DNA of 64,000 nt from Micromonospora pisi (GTDB lineage: Bacteria > Actinomycetota > Actinomycetes > Mycobacteriales > Micromonosporaceae): assembly GCF_003633685.1 (NCBI RefSeq), contig NZ_RBKT01000001.1:4092001-4156000 (forward strand), read 5' to 3'. A model generated the notes under the pieces. That model had not been told where the DNA came from and did not search any database. It worked only from the letters and a program-made list of their open reading frames with translations. This document shows, one piece after another, positions 31,643 to 40,254 of the stretch (position 1 is its first letter; each line of letters starts with the position of its first letter). Position numbers and translations under genes: made by a program.

Positions 31643-33276
31643 TCGGGCGGCGGCCTCGGGGCCAGGTGGTGATGACCACGGGCGGGGACTTCGTGGTGTT
31701 TCGGCCAAAGCGGTTCGAGCTGCCGGTCTGGGCGGTGATCCTCGGCCTGCTCGCCCGGTGGGTCGGTAAGGCGGTGTGGTGGTGCCTGCGGCACCCGATC
31801 GCCACCACCTCGACCTGCTTCGTCATCGCGGTCTACGTCGACTACGGCTGGTCGGGGTTGCTGGTGCCGCTGGTCCTGGCCGGCGCGGGCTCGGCGGTAT
31901 GGCGGTGGAAGCACGAACCGTCCTGGTGGACGTGGCTGGCGGGTCCGTTGCTCGGCCGGTTCCGGCAGGCGTTCGTCTACCGGCGGGTCTGGCGGGAGGC
32001 CATGACGCTGTGCGGGTTGGCCAGCACGTACGACCATCAGACCGTCCTGCCCGAGCTGCTGTCGGTGCGGTCGGATCAAGCCCTCGATGTGCTGACGATT
32101 CGGATGGTGCGCGGTCAGACCCCGACCGACTTCCAACGGGTGACCGCGAACCTGGCGTACGCGTTCGGCCGGCGGTACGCACGGGTGTACTCCGAACGGC
32201 CCGACGATGCCCCGACCCGTACCGGCCGGTGGGCGTGGCTGCTGCGGCTGGTCGACCGGGTGCGGTTCCGGGACCGCCCGACGGTGGTCTACCTGGTCCT
32301 GGTGCGTACGGATGCGCTGCGGACGATCGTGCCGCCGTTCCCCGTACCGACGGTGCCGGACTTCACCGCTCTGCCGCTGGCCCGGCGAGAAGACCTGCGT
32401 ACCTGGTGCCTGCACCTGCTCGCCACTCACGTCCTGATCGGCGGCGCCACCCGACGCGGTAAGGGCTCGGTGCTCTGGTCCCTCGTCCGGTCCCTCGCCG
32501 GCGGGGTCGCCTCCGGGCTGGTCCGGCTGTGGGTGATCGACCCGAAGGGCGGGATGGAGTTCGCGCTCGGGCGGCCGATGTTCGCCCGGTTCGCCTGCAA
32601 GTCCTTCGAAGCGATGGCGGACCTGCTGGACGAAGCCGTAGTCGTGATGCGCGAGCGACAGACCCGGCTGGCGGGCAACGTCCGGGTGCACACACCGACC
32701 GTGGATGACCCCCTGGTGGTGGTCGTCATCGACGAAATGGCGGCGCTGACCGCGTACCTGCAAGACGGGGAGCTGCGTAAGCGCATCGCGGCCTCGCTGG
32801 GGATGCTCCTGTCGCAGGGTGCCGGCGTCGGGGTCCTGGTCGTGGCCGCGTTGCAGGACCCGCGCAAAGAGGTGCTGCCGTTCCGGGACCTGTTCCCGAC
32901 CCGGATCGCGCTCGGCCTCACCGAGGAATCCCATGTGGACATGATCCTCGGCGACGGCGCACGCGACCGGGGAGCACTGGCCGACCAGATGCCGCGCTGG
33001 GCGAAAGGTGTCGGCTACGTCATCCTCGACGGCACCCCGGAACCGATGCGGGTCCGCTTTTCCTACCTGACCGACGAGCAGATCCGGGACATGGCACGGG
33101 AGTACCCGGCCCCCGCCGATGCGGCGGACATCCTCGCCCAGGTCGGCCGCGAAACCGCCACCGAACCTGTCCGCGTCCCGCTGCCCCGGCGACCGGTGGC
33201 CGGGCCGCTGATCCCGGACACGTTGCTGAAGCTCCTCAACCGCGACACCGACAAGCGGGGAGGTGAGCCGCGGTGA
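31639..33276 (+). CDS. FtsK/SpoIIIE-type DNA translocase (TraB/TraSA-like)
   Basis: 545 residues from ATG 31639. Two membrane segments lie near residues 25-90 (PVWAVILGLLARWVG, FVIAVYVDYGWSGLLVPLVL). The motor domain has Walker A GGATRRGKGS at about 268-277 and Walker B VVVVIDEMAAL near 360, followed by QGAGVGVLVVAALQDP. In AICEs and Streptomyces plasmids a single FtsK-like hexamer moves double-stranded DNA between hyphae. The gene overlaps its neighbours by 4 bases on both sides, so it is in the core of the transfer operon. Confidence 0.92.
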   Translation: MIGRRPRGQVVMTTGGDFVVFRPKRFELPVWAVILGLLARWVGKAVWWCLRHPIATTSTCFVIAVYVDYGWSGLLVPLVLAGAGSAVWRWKHEPSWWTWLAGPLLGRFRQAFVYRRVWREAMTLCGLASTYDHQTVLPELLSVRSDQALDVLTIRMVRGQTPTDFQRVTANLAYAFGRRYARVYSERPDDAPTRTGRWAWLLRLVDRVRFRDRPTVVYLVLVRTDALRTIVPPFPVPTVPDFTALPLARREDLRTWCLHLLATHVLIGGATRRGKGSVLWSLVRSLAGGVASGLVRLWVIDPKGGMEFALGRPMFARFACKSFEAMADLLDEAVVVMRERQTRLAGNVRVHTPTVDDPLVVVVIDEMAALTAYLQDGELRKRIAASLGMLLSQGAGVGVLVVAALQDPRKEVLPFRDLFPTRIALGLTEESHVDMILGDGARDRGALADQMPRWAKGVGYVILDGTPEPMRVRFSYLTDEQIRDMAREYPAPADAADILAQVGRETATEPVRVPLPRRPVAGPLIPDTLLKLLNRDTDKRGGEPR

Positions 33277-33545
33277 CCACCACCCCGAACGCCCGGCGTT
33301 TCTACCGGCTCCGAGCACCCAACGGCACCGACTCGGACACCGCTGTCTCCGTACGCGTCGACCCCGACCGGCCCGACCCGTACCCCGTCTACCTCGCCGT
33401 CGGCGGCGGCCGGCGACGCATGTACCTCACCGCCGACGAAGCGTGGACCCTCTGGCGCTGCCTCTCCGAAGCCGTCGTGACCCTCGGCGACCCACCCGAG
33501 CACATCCACACCACCATCCGACCGGCCGGGAGGTACCAGCCATGA
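33273..33545 (+). CDS. Small AICE transfer-operon protein, 90 residues
   Basis: GTG start overlaps the FtsK stop as GTGA, and the stop overlaps the next ATG as ATGA, so translation is coupled on both sides. Sequence ARRFYRLRAPNGTDSDTAVS and then YLAVGGGRRRMYLTADEAWTLW suggests a small alpha/beta fold. No known family recognised; presumably an accessory spread or transfer protein. Confidence 0.7.
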   Translation: MTTTPNARRFYRLRAPNGTDSDTAVSVRVDPDRPDPYPVYLAVGGGRRRMYLTADEAWTLWRCLSEAVVTLGDPPEHIHTTIRPAGRYQP

Positions 33546-33742
33546 CACCCCTCAACCGAGTCAAGTTCCTGGTCAACCTGATGCGCCGGCCGCTGCGCAT
33601 CCGACTCGTCGGCCCACCCGACCAAGCCGCCGCCGCGCTCCAGGGCATCGCCCACATGGTCCTCCGACGCCGGGACATGAACGGCCGACGTATCCGTATC
33701 CACATCACCATCCGCACCCGTCCCGCCGGGGGTGACCGATGA
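33542..33742 (+). CDS. Small basic AICE protein, 66 residues
   Basis: Starts at ATG 33542 and ends at 33742, with 4-base overlaps at both ends. Very basic (MTPLNRVKFLVNLMRRPLRI; HMVLRRRDMNGRRIRIHITI). The second half could form two strands around a helix. Unknown function; its position between translocase and SpdB-like gene suggests a spread-related role. Confidence 0.65.
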   Translation: MTPLNRVKFLVNLMRRPLRIRLVGPPDQAAAALQGIAHMVLRRRDMNGRRIRIHITIRTRPAGGDR

Positions 33743-34314
33743 TCCGCCAACGCGCTGAGAACGCGGTCAAGGTGCTCATCCTGCTCGCCATCGGCGGGAT
33801 GGCCGGGGCTGCTGCCTTCACCCACGTACATGATCTGACCGTCGCGCACGGGCAGCCGAACTGGATCGGCTGGGCCAACGCCGTAGCCGTCGAACTGATG
33901 GCCATCTACCTCGGCCTGGAGATCCGCTCCCGGCGGCGTGCTGGTCGGCCGGTCGGGTTCGTCGGCGTCCTCCTCGTCGCCTTCTCCCTGCTCTCCCTCG
34001 CCGCCCAGGTCGCCGAAGCCGAACCCACCGTCTGGGGCTGGATCGTCGCCGCCGTCCCCTCCCTCGCCTTCCTCGCCCTGGTCAAGGTCGTCCTGTCCAG
34101 CGCTCCCGCTGCTCCCGCCGTCGCCACCGATGAGGGCCTGGAGGCCGTCGACGAACCCAACCCGGAACCCGTCACGGTCGACCCCGAACCAGTACGGGAA
34201 CCCGTCATCTACGCGCCCGTCGCTCCACCGGCACGCCCAGCGGCCTCGGCGGTCCTGCCTCCCCTGGGCGTGGTCCACCCCACCCGGCCCGGCGTCGTCG
34301 GGGTGATCCGATGA
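33739..34314 (+). CDS. SpdB-like membrane protein (DUF2637)
   Basis: 191 residues. Four hydrophobic segments in the first 125 residues (VLILLAIGGMAGAAAF; WANAVAVELMAIYLGLEI; FVGVLLVAFSLLSLAAQVAE; WGWIVAAVPSLAFLALVKVV) match the DUF2637 layout. A Pro/Glu-rich cytoplasmic tail follows. SpdB-type proteins help spread conjugative DNA through the mycelium. It overlaps both neighbours by 4 bases. Confidence 0.8.
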   Translation: MIRQRAENAVKVLILLAIGGMAGAAAFTHVHDLTVAHGQPNWIGWANAVAVELMAIYLGLEIRSRRRAGRPVGFVGVLLVAFSLLSLAAQVAEAEPTVWGWIVAAVPSLAFLALVKVVLSSAPAAPAVATDEGLEAVDEPNPEPVTVDPEPVREPVIYAPVAPPARPAASAVLPPLGVVHPTRPGVVGVIR

Positions 34315-36077
34315 CCGCCCCCACCCTGCCCGGCCTCGAACCGGCAACCTCCGAACCACCCCGACCCGGATCACGGGCGGCCCGGATGGCGCTCCCTCGC
34401 TCCATCGACGTACTCCGGGACATCGCCACCGAGTACGGCGTCTGCATCCGACCACTTCCCATGCGCCGAACCGACCTCGACACGGGCCTGACCGAGGTCA
34501 TCGACCTGCCGTGCGGGGCGACCCGTGAGGACAAGTGCCCGCCGTGCGCGAAGAAGAACCGGAGACTGCGGCAGGCGCAGATCCGGGAAGGCTGGCACCG
34601 GTCCGACGAGCCTTCACCTCCACCGGAACCTGCGACGGAGGAACAGAAAGCGCTGATCGTGCTGCGGGCACACTTCGAGTTTGCCCGGGACGAAGCCGTC
34701 CGCTCGTCGCAGTGGGACCAGGTCGCCGACCTCGACGAGGCCATCCAAGAGGTGGAAGAGGCCATCGCGGCGGAAGGACTACGCGGCCGAGTCGGCCCAC
34801 CGCACCACGTCGACGGTGACGACCAGGCCGACGACGACAACGGCCCCCGGCGGAAGCGTTCAACCAGGCGGCGGCAGGACGCACCCGACCTACCCCGTCG
34901 CAAGGTCGAAGCCCGCACGGTCGGCAAGACGTACAAGGCACCGGACGGCAGCACCTACCAGCCGTCGATGTGGCTGACCCTCACCCTCGACTCCTACGGC
35001 CCGGTCCTCTCCGACGGCACACCCGTAAACCCCGACCGGTACGACTACCGCCGCGCGGCCTGGGACGCGGTCCACTTCCCCCGACTCCTCGACCGGTTCT
35101 GGCAGAACCTCCGCCGCTGCGAAGGCTGGAACGTCCAGTACGCCGGCTGCGTCGAGCCCCAACGACGCCTCGCCCCACACGCCCACTTCGCCATCCGGGG
35201 CACCATCCCGCGCGACACCCTCCGCACCGTGGCGGCGGCCACGTACCACCAGGTGTGGTGGCCGAGCGTGGGCGTACAGCTCTACAACCGCAACCGGCTA
35301 CCAATCTGGGACGAGCAAGCCTCGGCCTGGATCGACCCGGACACCCTGCAACCGCTGACCACCTGGACCGAAGCCCTCGACGCGCTCGACCAGGACGAAG
35401 AAGCCGAACCCGTACACGTCGTCCGGTTCGGCGCCCAGGTCGACGCACGCGGCGTCATGCCCGGCACCGCCGACGCCGAACGAACCATCCGGTACGTCAC
35501 GAAGTACATCACCAAAGCCACCGGCGACTGCCACAAGATCACCACCGACCGGCAGCAACGCCACCTCGACCGGCTCTGGCACCAACTCCAGATCACACCC
35601 TGTACCGACCGGTGCCCCAACTGGCTCCTCTACGGCATCCAGCCGAAGAAGGCACACGCCAAGCTCAAGCCCGGCCGCTGCAAAGGCAAGGTCCACCAAC
35701 GGGAAACCCTCGGCATCGGCGGCCGGCGCATCCTCGTCTCCCGCGACTGGTCCGGCAAAACCCTCGCCGACCACAAACACGACGCACGCGCCTGGGTGAA
35801 AGCACTCCTCGGCGCCACCACCGACCTCGCTGGGGTCGAGCACGCCCAGGGCGCCACCGTCGAACGGATGCGGCACGCGTGGGAACTCGCCAGACCACAC
35901 GACCCGGACGTGACACCCCTCGCCCACCGGCTCATGCGCTCCATCTCCGAACGCGCCCGGTGGCGCTCGGAACTCCTCGCGGCCAAGGACCGGGCCGCCC
36001 AGGGACAACCCTCCGATCTTTCGGCAACTGGCAACGGCACCATCGGGGAGGGAGAGGCACAGTGGACGAGGTCTTGA
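34311..36077 (+). CDS. AICE replication initiator (RepSA-like, HUH family)
   Basis: 588 residues. A CGATREDKCPPC zinc-like cluster lies at about 66-77. A long helical linker leads to the initiator domain, with the HUH metal motif APHAHFAIRG near residue 288 and candidate catalytic tyrosines in IRYVTKYITKATG near 393-397. A second Cys-rich segment, TPCTDRCPNWLLYG, follows. The protein should nick the element's origin and start rolling-circle replication of the excised circle. It overlaps the SpdB-like gene by 4 bases and excisionase by 16. Confidence 0.88.
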   Translation: MTAPTLPGLEPATSEPPRPGSRAARMALPRSIDVLRDIATEYGVCIRPLPMRRTDLDTGLTEVIDLPCGATREDKCPPCAKKNRRLRQAQIREGWHRSDEPSPPPEPATEEQKALIVLRAHFEFARDEAVRSSQWDQVADLDEAIQEVEEAIAAEGLRGRVGPPHHVDGDDQADDDNGPRRKRSTRRRQDAPDLPRRKVEARTVGKTYKAPDGSTYQPSMWLTLTLDSYGPVLSDGTPVNPDRYDYRRAAWDAVHFPRLLDRFWQNLRRCEGWNVQYAGCVEPQRRLAPHAHFAIRGTIPRDTLRTVAAATYHQVWWPSVGVQLYNRNRLPIWDEQASAWIDPDTLQPLTTWTEALDALDQDEEAEPVHVVRFGAQVDARGVMPGTADAERTIRYVTKYITKATGDCHKITTDRQQRHLDRLWHQLQITPCTDRCPNWLLYGIQPKKAHAKLKPGRCKGKVHQRETLGIGGRRILVSRDWSGKTLADHKHDARAWVKALLGATTDLAGVEHAQGATVERMRHAWELARPHDPDVTPLAHRLMRSISERARWRSELLAAKDRAAQGQPSDLSATGNGTIGEGEAQWTRS

Positions 36078-36277
36078 CGATCGAGCAGGCAGCGGCGCGG
36101 ATCCAGATGAGTGAGCGCTACATCCGCCGGCTGGTCGCTGAGCGGCGTATCCCGTTCCACAAGCTCGGGCGCAGCGTACGGATCAAGGCGGTTGACCTCG
36201 CGGCGCACGTCGAGTCCGGCCGGGTGGAGTCGATCACGGTCACCGACGTGTGGCGTGGCCTGCGGAGTGTGGCCTGA
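36062..36277 (+). CDS. xis: Excisionase (MerR-like HTH)
   Basis: 71 residues from GTG 36062, preceded by GGGAGGGAGAGG. A classic excisionase/BldC-type winged HTH: LTIEQAAARIQMSERYIRRL followed by VAERRIPFHKLGRSVRIKAVDL. It bends DNA at the attachment sites and directs integrase toward excision. It overlaps the replication gene's end by 16 bases, and its TGA shares one base with the integrase ATG. Confidence 0.88.
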   Translation: MDEVLTIEQAAARIQMSERYIRRLVAERRIPFHKLGRSVRIKAVDLAAHVESGRVESITVTDVWRGLRSVA

Positions 36278-37464
36278 TGGCGGCGGGGCGCCGGAGGTTC
36301 GGCAGCGTACGGAAGCGAGAATCGGGCCGCTACCAGGTGCGCTACCCCGGCCCCGACGGGCGCCAGCGGTCCGCCCCGGACACGTTCGCGCGCAAGACGG
36401 ACGCGGACCGGTACCTGACGATGATCGAAGCCCAGATGATGCGCGGTGAGTGGATCGATCCCGAGCGGGCGAAGGTCACGCTCGGCGACTACGCGGACCG
36501 TTGGATCACCCAACGGCCGGGCCTGCGTCCCCGGACGGTGGCGCTGTACCGCTGGACTCTCGGCAAGCACATCGCCCCGTACCTCGGCGGGGTCGACCTC
36601 GGCCGGCTGGACACTGCGCTGATCCGTGAGTGGCGGGCGAATCTGCTCGGCAACGGTGTCTCGGTGAGCATGGCGGCGAAGGCGTACCGGCTGCTGCGGG
36701 CGGTACTGACGACGGCGGTCAACGAAGACGAGTTGCTGCGCAAGAACCCGTGCCGGATTCCGGGGGCCGACCAGGAGAAGCCGGCGGAACGGCCCACCCT
36801 GAGCATGGGCCAGGCGCTAAAGCTCGCCGAGTTGATGGAGGACCGGTACCGGGCGCTCGTGCTGGTGACCACCTTCGCCTGCCTGCGCTGGGGCGAGGTG
36901 TCCGCGCTGCAACGGCAGGATGTTGACGCAGACTCGGGGCTGATCCGCGTTCGCCAGACCTACACCGAAATCCGTGGTGCGGGTCTGGTGCTCGGCCCGC
37001 CAAAGTCGCGGGCAGGTCTACGTACGGTGTCGGTGCCGGCAGCGATCCTTCCCGCGCTCCGCACGCACCTGGCCGCGTACGTCGACGACGACCCGACGGC
37101 GTTGGTCTTCACGGGGCCGAATGGGCGGCCGATCTGGCGGGGCAACCTGAACCAGTTGATCGGCTGGTCGGCGGCGGTCGGCAAGCTCGGTGTGCCGGGG
37201 CTGCACTTCCACGATCTGCGGCACACCGGCAACACGCTCGCGGCGCGGACTGGGGCGAGCACTCGGGAGCTGATGGCGCGTATGGGCCACGACTCGCCAC
37301 AGGCGGCGATGATCTACCAGCACGCGACGGCCGAAGCTGACCGGGCCATCGCCCAGGCGGTGAGCGACGCGGTCAAGGCCGAGCGCAGGAAGGCTAAGAA
37401 GGCGGCGGCTAGCAAACCGGAGAAGAAGGCCAAGGACAAAGAGGCGGGCAAGAACCGTGCGTAG
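36277..37464 (+). CDS. int: Tyrosine-recombinase integrase
   Basis: 395 residues from ATG 36277 (TGATG junction with xis). An N-terminal AP2-like arm-binding domain (GSVRKRESGRYQVRYPGPDG) and a SAM-like core-binding domain (TLGDYADRWITQRPGLRPRT) precede the catalytic domain, with Arg in FACLRWGEVSAL, HDLRHT, the GHDS histidine and the nucleophile in AMIYQHAT (about residue 346). The C-terminal 30 residues are Lys/Ala-rich. It recombines the tRNA-Gly attachment sites and stands about 600 bases from the right one. Confidence 0.95.
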   Translation: MAAGRRRFGSVRKRESGRYQVRYPGPDGRQRSAPDTFARKTDADRYLTMIEAQMMRGEWIDPERAKVTLGDYADRWITQRPGLRPRTVALYRWTLGKHIAPYLGGVDLGRLDTALIREWRANLLGNGVSVSMAAKAYRLLRAVLTTAVNEDELLRKNPCRIPGADQEKPAERPTLSMGQALKLAELMEDRYRALVLVTTFACLRWGEVSALQRQDVDADSGLIRVRQTYTEIRGAGLVLGPPKSRAGLRTVSVPAAILPALRTHLAAYVDDDPTALVFTGPNGRPIWRGNLNQLIGWSAAVGKLGVPGLHFHDLRHTGNTLAARTGASTRELMARMGHDSPQAAMIYQHATAEADRAIAQAVSDAVKAERRKAKKAAASKPEKKAKDKEAGKNRA

Positions 37465-37507
37465 GTCATGTCTCGAAGGTGTCTCGTTCGCTGGGAAGAT
37501 CGCGGGC

Positions 37508-37951
37508 ATGACTCCCCTGCCCCAACCCAGGGACCTGACGTCGCTGGTTCTACGCAGCGACTTCCGCGACGAAGCAGCCTGGACCGCCCTTATGGCGGCC
37601 ATCGACGACTTGGACCCGTACCCGAACGCGACGTACGTCAGCGACCCCGCCTATGCCGGTGTGACTGTCCAAGCGCTGGTTGACGTGGATGCCGCCGCGA
37701 GCGACGACGACAAGCTGACCTACCTGTTCCTCGCGGACGCGACCACGATGGCCGACGACGAACACCCGCTGTTAGCCGTCGACTTGTACGACGAGCCCGG
37801 CCGCACGTTCCGGGTGCCGACCCGGTGGTACGCCGATGTATCTGCAAACCTGACCATCGCGAACATGGATTTCGCTGACTTCGCCGATGTCACCGACGGA
37901 TCTGGCACTTATCGTGGCTTCGACGACGAGTCACCCGGTGCCAGCGGATAG
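37508..37951 (+). CDS. DUF6924-family protein
   Basis: 147 residues from ATG 37508. The sequence LTSLVLRSDFRDEAAWTALM, YVSDPAYAGVTVQALVDVD, YLFLADATTMADDEHPLLAV and TFRVPTRWYADVSANLTIAN fits DUF6924. The protein is acidic, soluble, and of unknown function. It lies between integrase and the right attachment repeat, a usual cargo position, so it travels with the element. Confidence 0.75.
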   Translation: MTPLPQPRDLTSLVLRSDFRDEAAWTALMAAIDDLDPYPNATYVSDPAYAGVTVQALVDVDAAASDDDKLTYLFLADATTMADDEHPLLAVDLYDEPGRTFRVPTRWYADVSANLTIANMDFADFADVTDGSGTYRGFDDESPGASG

Positions 37952-37997
37952 GGATGTCGCATCCGGTGGTGAGCAATAACCGGGCCGGTATTACGCG

Positions 37998-38022
37998 GGC
38001 TAGTGGCCCGTGGATGGCCCGG
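37998..38022. repeat. Right-end copy of the AICE end motif
   Basis: GGCTAGTGGCCCGTGGATGG followed by CCCGG, matching 23429-23453 at 22 of 25 positions, about 70 bases inside the right repeat. Candidate arm-type binding site. Confidence 0.5.
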
Positions 38023-38049
38023 CGCATGATCGCCGCCGACAGAACATCG

Positions 38050-38088
38050 AAGGCCCTGGTTGGGACTCGCGTCCTGACCAGGGCCTTT
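38050..38088 (-). terminator. Terminator of tRNA-Gly (copy carried by the AICE)
   Basis: AAGGCCCTGGT (38050-38060) pairs exactly with ACCAGGGCCTT (38078-38088), just beyond the 3' end of the minus-strand tRNA. Confidence 0.75.
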
Positions 38089-38092
38089 GCAT

Positions 38093-38136
38093 TGGAGCGG
38101 GTGACGGGAATCGAACCCGCACTGTCAGCTTGGGAA
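38093..38136. repeat. Right attachment repeat of the AICE
   Basis: Identical to 23304-23347 over 44 bases. The identity ends exactly at the first base of the anticodon loop, placing the crossover region in the 3' half of the tRNA. Confidence 0.9.
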
Positions 38137-38166
38137 GCTGATGTTCTGCCATTGAACTACACCCGC
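38093..38166 (-). tRNA. tRNA-Gly (anticodon CCC)
   Basis: 74 bases with encoded CCA. Acceptor GCGGGTG/CACCCGC, D arm GTTC-AATGGCA-GAAC, anticodon stem TCAGC/GCTGA with loop TTCCCAA, T arm GCGGG-TTCGATT-CCCGT with one G-T pair, discriminator T. Its 3' half from the anticodon loop on is supplied by the integrated element. Confidence 0.93.
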
Positions 38167-38378
38167 GAGCGGAGCCCACTGTACCTGGTCCGCCTCCCGA
38201 GCGCATCAACGTACCCCCGGCGGCGGCGCCGGACGCGTCCGTGCGGTTGAGGCAGATTGATGGGGACCACGCCGATCTGCGTCGTTTGCCTGAACTGTCC
38301 CAGCAGGTAACGTCCGCCACATCCGCAACTTGCGGCGCGTGAACGAAGCGTCGCGTTCCGTGGCGAAGAGGTGGGGTC

Positions 38379-39368
38379 ATGGGTTTGCACCGCATCCGGA
38401 AGTCGTTGCGCTCGGTTGGCGTGGCGTCCACTGCTGTCGTACTGCTGCTCGGGTCCATGGTGTTGGTGGCGAACCCGGCACTGGCAAGCCCGGCTACGGC
38501 GAGCACGACGGGGCCATCGGCAGGATGCGTCCAGCTGGCGGTGGCAGACTCGGCCGCCAGGGCGAGACCCGGGGCGCCCGGTGGGCACGACCCCAACGAA
38601 CTGGACGCGCCCGAGGCGGCGCAGCGCAATCGAGACCTGGACGCCGCGTACGCGAAGCGGGTCGGAGTGGCGCCGTTCAGCGCCGCCCCGAGGAAGATCA
38701 CGATCCCGGTGGTGGTGCACGTGATCAGCCGGGACCGTACCCGGGAGGGTGGAAACATTCCGCGCGCGATGATCGATGCCCAGTTCAAGGTGCTGAACGC
38801 GGCGTTCGACGGAGTGGATGGTGGCGCGGTCACGCCCTTCAAGTTCAAGCTCAAGAAGCTCAACCGGGTGATCAACCCGGCCTGGTATCCGATCGTGGCG
38901 GAGAGCCCGGCGGAGACGCAGATGAAGAGGTCGCTGCGGACCGGCGGCCCGGAGACGCTCAACCTCTACCTGGGGGCACTCAGCGACGACCTGCTCGGCT
39001 GGGCGACGTTTCCGCAGAAGCAGTTGACCACGTACGACGGGGTGGTGGTGCTTTCGGAGTCACTGCCCGGCGGCAACGAGAAGCCCTACAACGAGGGCGA
39101 CACCGGCACCCACGAGGTCGGCCACTGGCTGAACCTCTTCCACACGTTCCAGGGCGGGTGCGCGGGTGAAGGCGACGCGGTGGCGGACACCCCGGCGGAG
39201 GCGGAGCCGGCGTTCGGCTGCCCGACCGGGCGGGACTCGTGTGTGAGCAGGTCGGGGCTCGACCCGATCCACAACTTCATGAACTACACGGTCGACGCCT
39301 GCATGGACCGGTTCACGGCCGGACAGGTGAACCGCATGGTCAAAGCGTGGCAGGCGTACCGGGCCTGA
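38379..39368 (+). CDS. Secreted M43-family zinc metalloprotease
   Basis: 329 residues. Signal peptide: basic MGLHRIRKSLRS, hydrophobic VASTAVVLLLGSMVLVANPA, cleavage near ALAS-P. The catalytic motif HEVGHWLNLFHTF (HExxHxxGxxH type with F/H spacing) and the Met-turn NFMNYTVDACMDRFT match the pregnancy-associated plasma protein A-like M43 family. Paired cysteines near GGCAGEG, FGCPTGRDSC and DACMDRF probably form disulfides. Extracellular peptidase of unknown substrate. It is monocistronic, ended by a 15-bp hairpin. Confidence 0.92.
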   Translation: MGLHRIRKSLRSVGVASTAVVLLLGSMVLVANPALASPATASTTGPSAGCVQLAVADSAARARPGAPGGHDPNELDAPEAAQRNRDLDAAYAKRVGVAPFSAAPRKITIPVVVHVISRDRTREGGNIPRAMIDAQFKVLNAAFDGVDGGAVTPFKFKLKKLNRVINPAWYPIVAESPAETQMKRSLRTGGPETLNLYLGALSDDLLGWATFPQKQLTTYDGVVVLSESLPGGNEKPYNEGDTGTHEVGHWLNLFHTFQGGCAGEGDAVADTPAEAEPAFGCPTGRDSCVSRSGLDPIHNFMNYTVDACMDRFTAGQVNRMVKAWQAYRA

Positions 39369-39380
39369 TGCACTGCCAGC

Positions 39381-39423
39381 ACGACGAGGGCCGGCCGCTT
39401 CCCGAGGAGCCGGCCCTCGTCGT
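39381..39423. terminator. Terminator after the metalloprotease gene
   Basis: ACGACGAGGGCCGGC (39381-39395) pairs exactly with GCCGGCCCTCGTCGT (39409-39423), 12 bases after the stop. Confidence 0.8.
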
Positions 39424-39457
39424 GTGTCTGGGGCCCCTCGTCGAGGGGTCCGTTCAC

Positions 39458-40099
39458 TCAGGAGGCCCAGATCACCGGGTCCGGGGCGACGGCCACCACT
39501 CGGGGCTCCCGGGTGAAGCGCTGGTCGACCGCGTTCGCCGTTGACGCGGACCGCAACTCGGTGGGATTGACGTGCCGGCGGGCTCGACGTCCGCGACGGC
39601 CGGCGGGCGCTCGCGCCGCAGTCGGGTCGAGCCACACCTGAACTCCCGGCCGGTCATCGCCCCGCCCGCCGTACGCGAGTGGGATCGCACCGGCCCGGCC
39701 GTGCTCAGCGAGCATCGCCGCCTCGACGGTGAACTCGAAGAGTCGCCAGTCCACCCGGGGCTCGGCGCGCACGGTGTCGGCGAGCCGGGCGATCGTCGCC
39801 GGGTCGGTGACCAGCTTGGCGCGACCGGCCACGTACGCCTCGTCGTCGCTCTCCTCGGGCGGGAACGAGTGCAGCGCGTAGCGGCCGTCACGTTCCAGGT
39901 CGCGCCGCTTGGGAGAGTCGACGACGAAGCAGAACAGCCCCTCGTCGTTGATCACCGGCGACACCGGGTGCACACGGGGACCGCCGTCGGCGCGGACGGT
40001 GGCGAGGTAGCCGAGACCCGGCCCGTACTGCTGCAGGAGGGTGCGGATCGCTTCGGCGAGACGCGGGGCGTCGGCGGCGAATTCGGACCAGGATGCCAT
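39458..40099 (-). CDS. Pyridoxamine 5'-phosphate oxidase-like flavin-binding protein
   Basis: 213 residues. The split-barrel FMN-binding pattern is present: YGPGLGYLATVRADGGPRVH, PVSPVINDEGLFCFVV, RDLERDGRYALHSFPPEESD, DEAYVAGRAKLVTDP. The C-terminal 60 residues are Arg/Ala-rich at first and end VDQRFTREPRVVAVAPD. It is not the PdxH enzyme itself; such proteins reduce small molecules with FMN, F420 or haem. It is convergent with the metalloprotease gene and divergent from dcd. Confidence 0.8.
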   Translation of the reverse strand: MASWSEFAADAPRLAEAIRTLLQQYGPGLGYLATVRADGGPRVHPVSPVINDEGLFCFVVDSPKRRDLERDGRYALHSFPPEESDDEAYVAGRAKLVTDPATIARLADTVRAEPRVDWRLFEFTVEAAMLAEHGRAGAIPLAYGGRGDDRPGVQVWLDPTAARAPAGRRGRRARRHVNPTELRSASTANAVDQRFTREPRVVAVAPDPVIWAS

Positions 40100-40254
40100 G
40101 GGGAGATTCTATCGAACATGTGTTCGAGACGGGTAGTCCGACACGCGTTCGCCACGCCGAACCATCGCCGACCCCGTTGCCCATGACGACGCGCCGCGTC
40201 ACTCCAGGTCCGGGCGCGACCGGGTTGATCTCGCCCGGTCGCTAAGGTGGCTGG

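Larger units (their letters stand above)
23304..38136 (+). mobile_element. Actinomycete integrative and conjugative element (AICE), about 14.8 kb
   Basis: Bounded by 44-bp perfect direct repeats of the 3' half of tRNA-Gly(CCC). It has the pSAM2-like backbone: GntR repressor, FtsK-type translocase, SpdB-like membrane protein, HUH replication initiator, excisionase and tyrosine integrase next to the right repeat, plus a Nudix gene resembling Pif. Cargo lies at the left end (NTPase, RHH protein, small ORFs) and between integrase and right repeat (DUF6924 protein). All backbone genes look intact, so excision is plausible. Confidence 0.92.
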
